NCBI RefSeq assembly: GCF_001042485.2
Contig: NZ_LBMN02000012.1
Coordinates: 62,001 to 126,000, forward strand
Source of the DNA: Bacillus paralicheniformis
GTDB lineage: Bacteria > Bacillota > Bacilli > Bacillales > Bacillaceae
Direction of reading: 5' to 3'
DNA length: 64,000 bases
In this document: positions 59,423 to 64,000 of the stretch, one piece after another
Layout of the letters: each line of letters starts with the position of its first letter
How positions within the stretch are numbered: position 1 is the stretch's first letter
The notes under the pieces: model-generated
Database searches by the model: none
Told to the model about the DNA's origin: nothing
What the model saw: only the letters and a program-made list of their open reading frames with translations
Position numbers and translations under genes: made by a program

Positions 59423-60098
59423 GCTGATCCACCCCGCTTTTTGACCAGCTTTCTTTTTGGTAGGCCATATCCCAGAAGCTGTATTCGTAGAAGCTGGAGA
59501 TGACGAAGTTCTCCTTCATCTTCGCGCGCGTTTTCTCATCGGCGTTTTCAGCCAGCTCATCGAAGCGGTTGATCTGTTCTGTCACAAGTTCTTTAAACCA
59601 GTCGCCTCCGTATGTCGCGATCCATTCCTGATAAATCGCGCTGTCAGGCCTGCACGTTTTTAACGTTTCGCCGACGTCATAATAGAGCCAATAGCAAGGA
59701 AGCAAAGCGGCCAGTATTTCCGCAAAACTGCCGCTCACGACAGAACGGTACATATGCGATGTGTACGCATACGCTGTCGGCGACGGCTGAAACGACTCCA
59801 GTTCTTCCTTTGTGATTCCCAATAGATCGGTGAATTTCCTATGGAGCGACATCTCGGCTTCATATGTGCCTTTCGCGTGTTCAGCCATCCGGCTTGTCGT
59901 ATATAAATCGCGAGCATATGCCGCACCAAAGGATTGGACTTTGGCAAAGTGGGTCAAATAGTAGGAATCCTGCATGACATAGTATTTAAATCGATCAACC
60001 GGAAGTGTGCCGTCTCCAATCCCTTGAATAAACGGATGGACAAAACTGCCTTCCCACCATTTTGCAGCGCTGTTTCGGCATTCTTCTGAAAACTTCAT
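59397..60098 (-). CDS. tenA: TenA, aminopyrimidine aminohydrolase
   Basis: 233 residues from the ATG at 60098 behind GGAGGAGCCTCGAA. All-helical TenA fold: [20 protein letters not shown] at the N-terminus, catalytic Cys135 in [19 protein letters not shown], and the conserved [17 protein letters not shown] near the C-terminus with the catalytic Glu. Salvages thiamine breakdown products to HMP. It is the first gene of the operon, directly after the TPP riboswitch. Confidence 0.94.
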   Translation of the reverse strand: MKFSEECRNSAAKWWEGSFVHPFIQGIGDGTLPVDRFKYYVMQDSYYLTHFAKVQSFGAAYARDLYTTSRMAEHAKGTYEAEMSLHRKFTDLLGITKEELESFQPSPTAYAYTSHMYRSVVSGSFAEILAALLPCYWLYYDVGETLKTCRPDSAIYQEWIATYGGDWFKELVTEQINRFDELAENADEKTRAKMKENFVISSFYEYSFWDMAYQKESWSKSGVDQLASARDHR

Positions 60099-60127
60099 TT
60101 CGAGGCTCCTCCTTCGATTCTGAACAT

Positions 60128-60285
60128 AAAAAAACCACTTTCCCGCAAGGAAAGTGGTTTGGAATTTGCATAAATACATACTCAAATACCGTGCCACTTC
60201 CCTACGCAGGTTTGAACCTGTTCAGGTTATGAGGGTCTAAAAGTCACACTTTTATCTCAGCCCTTATCAAGGACTCCCCTAGTGG
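60128..60285 (-). promoter_or_regulatory. TPP riboswitch of the thiamine operon
   Basis: On the minus strand the THI element (60285 to 60194) begins CCACTAGGGGAGTCC, contains AAGGGCTGAGAT, ACCCTCATAACCTGAACAGG and closes GCGTAGGGAAGTGG. The terminator CCACTTTCC/GGAAAGTGG with seven T lies at 60128-60161, 30 bases before the tenA start. TPP shuts off the seven-gene operon. Confidence 0.96.
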
Positions 60286-60349
60286 AAAACATTTCTTGTT
60301 CATTCAGTTTATACTTTTATCTTATCACGAATTGCAAAATGGTCAAGCA

Positions 60350-62194
60350 TCAGTCTCCAAGCGTTTTTCTCAATTCCGCAATATATTCGCGCGAACCGGT
60401 GGCGATCAGCCTGTCACCCAATTGCAGCCTTGTATCCCCGTGGGGCACGATGCTGTCCACCCCGCGGAAAATTCGGACGAAGATAACATCTCCCGTAAAC
60501 GGAAACTCCCTTAACAGAACACCGTCAAATCGCTCATTGCTCATATTGATCTGATACAGCGACGCATCCTGGTTCGTCAGGAGTTTCATAACGCCAGGCG
60601 CCTCGATAAGCGCGCGCAGCAGCGTTTTTGTAGAAAGCAGAATAGAGAATGTATCAATTCCGTTATCTTTCAGTCTGGATTCGGCGTCTGGAGAATCTGC
60701 GCTGGCGATAATTCTCGCGACTTTCTGCTCCTTCGCAAAAAGCGCGATCCCTGTATTGCGCTCTTCGCTGCCAGTGGCCACGACGAGTATATCCGTTTGG
60801 AAAACGCCGAATGATTGAAGCGTCTCGTATTCATAATCAGGCAAAACTTCAACATCAAACACCGGATCCGCCAGATTTTCTTCCTTTTTTTCCTGCCGGA
60901 CATGCAGGATTCTGACGTGATAATCTTCCGGAGAAAGTTCGAGCGTGACTGGCAGCGTCATTTGATTTGCGCCGATAAAGGTGATCGTCTTTTTCTCTTT
61001 TTCGCTTTCCGTTTTCGGCATTAATTTTTTAAAGCCGGTCGGTGTGATGATGCATGTAATGACAGCGACCAGAATCAGCGCGCCGGACATCTGCGCGTCA
61101 ATGACGCCGATGCGCTCGCCGATCGTTGTCGCCGCGATCACCAAAGAAAGCGTGGAAGTCAGGAGAAAACCGGAAGCCAGCACGGTTTTCATGTCATACC
61201 ACTTTTTCAAAAACAGCACCGGAACGACTTTGCTGATTAACAGAGCCACAAACAGAAGCGGGATCATCACTAAAATTTTCGGATTGCCAAACAGTGACCA
61301 AATGTCCAATTTGACGCCTGTCATCACAAAGAAGATCGGGATGAGGAATCCGTATCCGAATGAATCGAGCTGCTGAACGAGCTCCTTGTTCGGCGAAAGC
61401 AGCGAAACAAGCACCCCGGCCAAAAACGCGCCAAGTATGTTTTCTGCACCGAGCGACTCGGACAGCGCCACAAGTACGATGATCAGCGTAAATATCGCCC
61501 TTGTGCCGATCTGGATCGTTCCTTTTGACAGCACTTCGACAAAAGGCCGCTTTTTAAATATCCTTCCGAACAGGTATAAAACGACGCCGGCGGCAAATAA
61601 GATCATCAGCAGCCACATATTGCTGTTTTCGTCCCCGTAGATTGAGGCGAACACTGCAAGCAGAATCATCGTGACAAGATCGGCAATGACGGCGACAAGC
61701 AAAATAATCTGGCCGATATTTGTCTTCATGAGACGCTCTTCTTTCAGCGTCGGAACGACAACCCCGAGCGAAATTGTCGAAATGATCAGCGTCATTAAAA
61801 AGGCGTTGTCAATAAATCCTGCCATGACAAAGCTGTAAGAAAGGCCGAGCGATAAAATAAAGACGGCAATAAAGATGACCGAAGCCGTTTTAAATGTATT
61901 CGGCGCTTCCTTTCCGCTTGGAAGCAGCTGCTTTTTCTTTCCTTTTTCAAATGCGGAAAAATCGATTTCAAGCCCGCTTAAAAACATTAAAAAGATAAAT
62001 CCGAGCATCGATAAAGTTTCGAGCCATGTATCGTGCTGGGCGACCAGATCGAACCCGCTTTTTCCGATAATAAGACCCATGATAATTTCAGCGACAACCA
62101 CCGGTATGCTTAACCTGAAACGGTGCAGCAGGATGGGCGTTAAAAATGCGATAATCAGTACGACAACTAAAGATGAGACAGATGTGTGCTCCAT
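60350..62194 (-). CDS. yjbQ: YjbQ, CPA2-family monovalent cation:proton antiporter
   Basis: 614 residues, the length of B. subtilis YjbQ. The N-terminal 390 residues form about twelve membrane helices (LVVVLIIAFLTPILLHRFRL, IVVVAEI-type helix 2, LGFIFLMFLSGLEIDFSAFE). A cytoplasmic TrkA-N-like nucleotide-binding domain (about 400-530, TITFIGANQMTLPVTLEL, TDILVVATGSEERN) and a TrkA-C domain (about 535-614, RFDGVLLREFPFTGDVIFVR, RLQLGDRLIATGSREY) follow. It exports K+ or Na+ in exchange for protons; gating by nucleotides or c-di-AMP is a family inference. Confidence 0.88.
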   Translation of the reverse strand: MEHTSVSSLVVVLIIAFLTPILLHRFRLSIPVVVAEIIMGLIIGKSGFDLVAQHDTWLETLSMLGFIFLMFLSGLEIDFSAFEKGKKKQLLPSGKEAPNTFKTASVIFIAVFILSLGLSYSFVMAGFIDNAFLMTLIISTISLGVVVPTLKEERLMKTNIGQIILLVAVIADLVTMILLAVFASIYGDENSNMWLLMILFAAGVVLYLFGRIFKKRPFVEVLSKGTIQIGTRAIFTLIIVLVALSESLGAENILGAFLAGVLVSLLSPNKELVQQLDSFGYGFLIPIFFVMTGVKLDIWSLFGNPKILVMIPLLFVALLISKVVPVLFLKKWYDMKTVLASGFLLTSTLSLVIAATTIGERIGVIDAQMSGALILVAVITCIITPTGFKKLMPKTESEKEKKTITFIGANQMTLPVTLELSPEDYHVRILHVRQEKKEENLADPVFDVEVLPDYEYETLQSFGVFQTDILVVATGSEERNTGIALFAKEQKVARIIASADSPDAESRLKDNGIDTFSILLSTKTLLRALIEAPGVMKLLTNQDASLYQINMSNERFDGVLLREFPFTGDVIFVRIFRGVDSIVPHGDTRLQLGDRLIATGSREYIAELRKTLGD

Positions 62195-62283
62195 AAACTG
62201 GTACCTCCTCTAAAACCGGTTTCCGGGTATGATTAGCGTTCCCTTTTTTAAAAATAAAAGGGACATCTTTTTAGACATTTTCA

Positions 62284-62318
62284 TGTGGGAAAAGAACCGT
62301 CTGAACTCTTTTCTCACA
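62284..62318. repeat. 12-bp inverted repeat upstream of yjbQ
   Basis: TGTGGGAAAAGA and TCTTTTCTCACA, arms paired except for one G:T, around an 11-base spacer. It lies about 90 bases upstream of the yjbQ start and 140 bases upstream of the prpE start. No T-run follows, so an operator or leader structure is likelier than a terminator. A second palindrome, ATGTATATACAT, is at 62423-62434. Confidence 0.5.
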
Positions 62319-62458
62319 GGTGTAAAAATCGATTTTAACAATGCTCGCTCAGAAAAAAAAGTAATATGCCTGATTTTCTCCGGCGAAAGTCGCTGAAGCT
62401 TGATTTATATATGGACTGGGCAATGTATATACATACGCAGACAGGAGGCAGAAAACGC

Positions 62459-63199
62459 ATGAAATATGATGTAATCGGCGATATTCACGGGTGCTATGAC
62501 GAAATGATTGCGCTGATTGAAAAGCTCGGTTACTCGCTGTCATCGGGGTTTCCCGTTCATCCGGAAAACAGAACACTTGTCTTTCTCGGGGATTTAACAG
62601 ACAGAGGGCCAAAATCGCTGGAGGTCGTTGAATTTGTAGGACGGGCCGTTGAAGAAGGAGCTGTGCGATATGTGCCCGGCAATCACTGCAATAAGCTGTA
62701 CCGTTTTTTCAAAGGCAATCCGGTGAAGCTGCAGCACGGGCTGGAGACGACGGCGGCGGAATACAGAAACCTTCCGAAACATAAACAGAAGGATATCAGA
62801 GACCTTTTCATGCGCCTTTATGAAAACGCCCCTCTTTATGAGATCCTGCATAACGGCGAACTTGTCGTCGCACATGCCGGCATCAAAGCGGAAGACATCG
62901 GCAAAAAGCCTGTCGGAAAAGTAAAACAGTTTGTGCTATACGGAGATATTACAGGAGAAACGCTGCCTGACGGACGGCCGGTCAGGCGGGACTGGGCCGC
63001 TCATTACAAAGGCGATCCGTGGGTGGTGTACGGCCACACTCCTGTCAAACGTCCGCGAATGATACATCATACGATCAATATCGATACCGGTTGTGTATTC
63101 GGCAACAGGCTGACCGCTTTCAGATACCCCGAACTGACAACCGAATCTGTCCCCTCTTCATTGCCTTATGATGAGTCAAGATTCCGTATGGAGCCATAA
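62459..63199 (+). CDS. prpE: PrpE, bis(5'-nucleosyl)-tetraphosphatase / phosphatase
   Basis: 246 residues from the ATG at 62459 behind AGGAGG; a longer frame is unsupported. Metallophosphatase motifs: [69 protein letters not shown] and [20 protein letters not shown]. This is PrpE of the PPP family, which hydrolyses Ap4A asymmetrically and affects spore germination in B. subtilis. It is divergent from yjbQ. Confidence 0.92.
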   Translation: MKYDVIGDIHGCYDEMIALIEKLGYSLSSGFPVHPENRTLVFLGDLTDRGPKSLEVVEFVGRAVEEGAVRYVPGNHCNKLYRFFKGNPVKLQHGLETTAAEYRNLPKHKQKDIRDLFMRLYENAPLYEILHNGELVVAHAGIKAEDIGKKPVGKVKQFVLYGDITGETLPDGRPVRRDWAAHYKGDPWVVYGHTPVKRPRMIHHTINIDTGCVFGNRLTAFRYPELTTESVPSSLPYDESRFRMEP

Positions 63200-63226
63200 A
63201 AAAAGAGAGCTTAATTCAGCTCTCTA
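63198..63226. terminator. bidirectional terminator prpE / yjbO
   Basis: AGAGAGCT/AGCTCTCT stem; on the minus strand followed by TTTTTTTAT. The yjbO stop lies in the arm. Confidence 0.8.
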
Positions 63227-64000
63227 TCAACTGACTCATATCATGCGGAACCGGCGCTTGAAACGTCAGCTCTTCCATTGTGAAGGGATGAAAAAACGTC
63301 AGCGTCTCACTGTGGAGCGCCTGCCGATTGATGAAGCCACGGGTTCCTCCGTACAGCGTATCACCGCACAAAGGATATCCGATATGACTCATGTGAACTC
63401 GGATCTGATGGGTTCTCCCGGTTTCCAGACGGATGGAGACATCCGTCATACCGCTGAAGCGCCTGTTCACCCAAAAATGCGTCACCGCTTTTTGCCCGTC
63501 GGGGATCACCGCACGCTCGATGATGCTCGATGATTTTCTGCCGATTGGCGCATCGATCGTTCCCTGCTCTTCTGCGATCAAACCGTGGACGACCGCCCGA
63601 TATTGCCGTTTGACGGCTCCCTTTTTTTGCAGTCCCGATAAAAGCGAGTGGGCGAAGCGGTGCTTGGCTACAAGCATGACACCCGATGTGTCGCGGTCAA
63701 GCCTGCTCACCAGGTGAACGGTCGCGCGCACGCCCGTCCGCTGGTAATAATGAATCAGACCGTTCGCCAAGCTGCCTGATGGATGCTCGCGCGAGGGAAT
63801 CGACGACAGGCATGGCTGTTTATTTAATACGAGGACATGGTCATCTTCGAACAAAATATCAAGCGGAATTTCTTCCGGGCGCAAAGATTCGCTCATTTTT
63901 TCCGGAGGGAACTGTATGACGAGCTCGTCCCCTTTTTGAAGAACGTATCTGACCGTTACATGCCCGCCGTTTACCAAAAGATCCCCGCCGCCGAATTTGA
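63216..64000 (-). CDS. yjbO: YjbO, RluD-type pseudouridine synthase, N-terminus outside window
   Basis: The 3' part of a gene whose start is beyond the right edge; the frame stays open to 64000 (GGGDLLVNGGHVTV). The catalytic motif is VSRLDRDTSGVMLVAKH (active-site Asp), followed by KRQYRAVVHGLI, the RTHQIRVHMSHIGYPLCGDT motif and LYGGTRGFINRQALHSETLT. RluA/RluD family enzymes isomerise uridines in rRNA or tRNA; the target of YjbO is not known. Position beside prpE matches B. subtilis. Confidence 0.9.
   Translation of the reverse strand, partial: KFGGGDLLVNGGHVTVRYVLQKGDELVIQFPPEKMSESLRPEEIPLDILFEDDHVLVLNKQPCLSSIPSREHPSGSLANGLIHYYQRTGVRATVHLVSRLDRDTSGVMLVAKHRFAHSLLSGLQKKGAVKRQYRAVVHGLIAEEQGTIDAPIGRKSSSIIERAVIPDGQKAVTHFWVNRRFSGMTDVSIRLETGRTHQIRVHMSHIGYPLCGDTLYGGTRGFINRQALHSETLTFFHPFTMEELTFQAPVPHDMSQLIES

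Noticed and set aside
1..64000. CRISPR arrays, insertion sequences, rRNA genes, replication origins
   Set aside because: No regularly spaced direct repeats, no transposase with terminal inverted repeats, no rRNA sequence and no DnaA-box cluster were noticed.

Overview
The window is chromosomal DNA of a Bacillus, most likely of the B. licheniformis / B. paralicheniformis group. Gene content and local order follow B. subtilis closely (PBSX genes, metI-metC-yjcL, yjcF-G-H, the cotVWXYZ-cotO-fabI-thiamine block, yjbQ-prpE-yjbO). Blocks that are separate in B. subtilis are joined here: yocH next to iseA, cysL next to cysJI, and a yng sugar cluster between yjcF and yjcD. Names rest on recognising protein families and gene order by eye; no search was run.

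1-10.7 kb is the early/control end of a PBSX-like defective prophage. On the minus strand run an XRE-type protein, XkdB, XkdC, a small zinc-ribbon protein, XtrA, the late activator Xpf, the terminase XtmA/XtmB, portal XkdE, XkdF and the start of capsid gene xkdG. The repressor Xre and the metallopeptidase XkdA are on the plus strand. Five repeated GATACA-type operators lie around the control region, and yjqB follows on the host side.

11-24.3 kb carries small membrane proteins, a TetR/MFS efflux pair (lmrAB-like), two WalR-type envelope genes (yocH, iseA), yoaU/yoaV, the sulfite reductase genes cysJI with their divergent activator cysL, a small secreted protein and a sugar acetyltransferase.

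24.4-30.7 kb is a 6.1-kb element in the 3' end of a tRNA-Val(GAC) gene, bounded by 43-bp perfect direct repeats. It lacks a recognisable integrase. It holds prophage debris (a frameshifted yolD-like gene, a truncated tail-type gene and a truncated repressor), an intact XhlA/XhlB/amidase lysis cassette, an AT-rich membrane-GAF/coiled-coil gene pair, and a locus resembling a reverse-LXG type VII secreted lipase toxin with a candidate membrane-anchored immunity protein and a small helical partner. Just outside the right att site is a compact type I toxin-antitoxin-like locus: a 25-residue hydrophobic peptide whose Shine-Dalgarno is locked in a hairpin and whose mRNA ends can pair.

31-46.5 kb holds endo-arabinanase abnA, an orphan SMI1/KNR4 protein, pbpE, a MarR regulator with twin operators, yjcL, metI-metC under a SAM riboswitch, a WYL regulator, a DinB-fold and a Cdd1-like protein, yjcH-G-F, and a yngA-yngB-galE-yngC sugar-nucleotide/export cluster. 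46.5-53.9 kb holds helicase yjcD and a sporulation island (spoVIF, yjcZ, yjcA, cotVWXYZ, cotO). 54-60.3 kb holds fabI behind a FapR-type operator and the thiamine operon tenA-tenI-thiO-thiS-thiG-thiF-thiD under a TPP riboswitch. The window ends with cation/proton antiporter yjbQ, phosphatase prpE and the 3' part of pseudouridine synthase yjbO.
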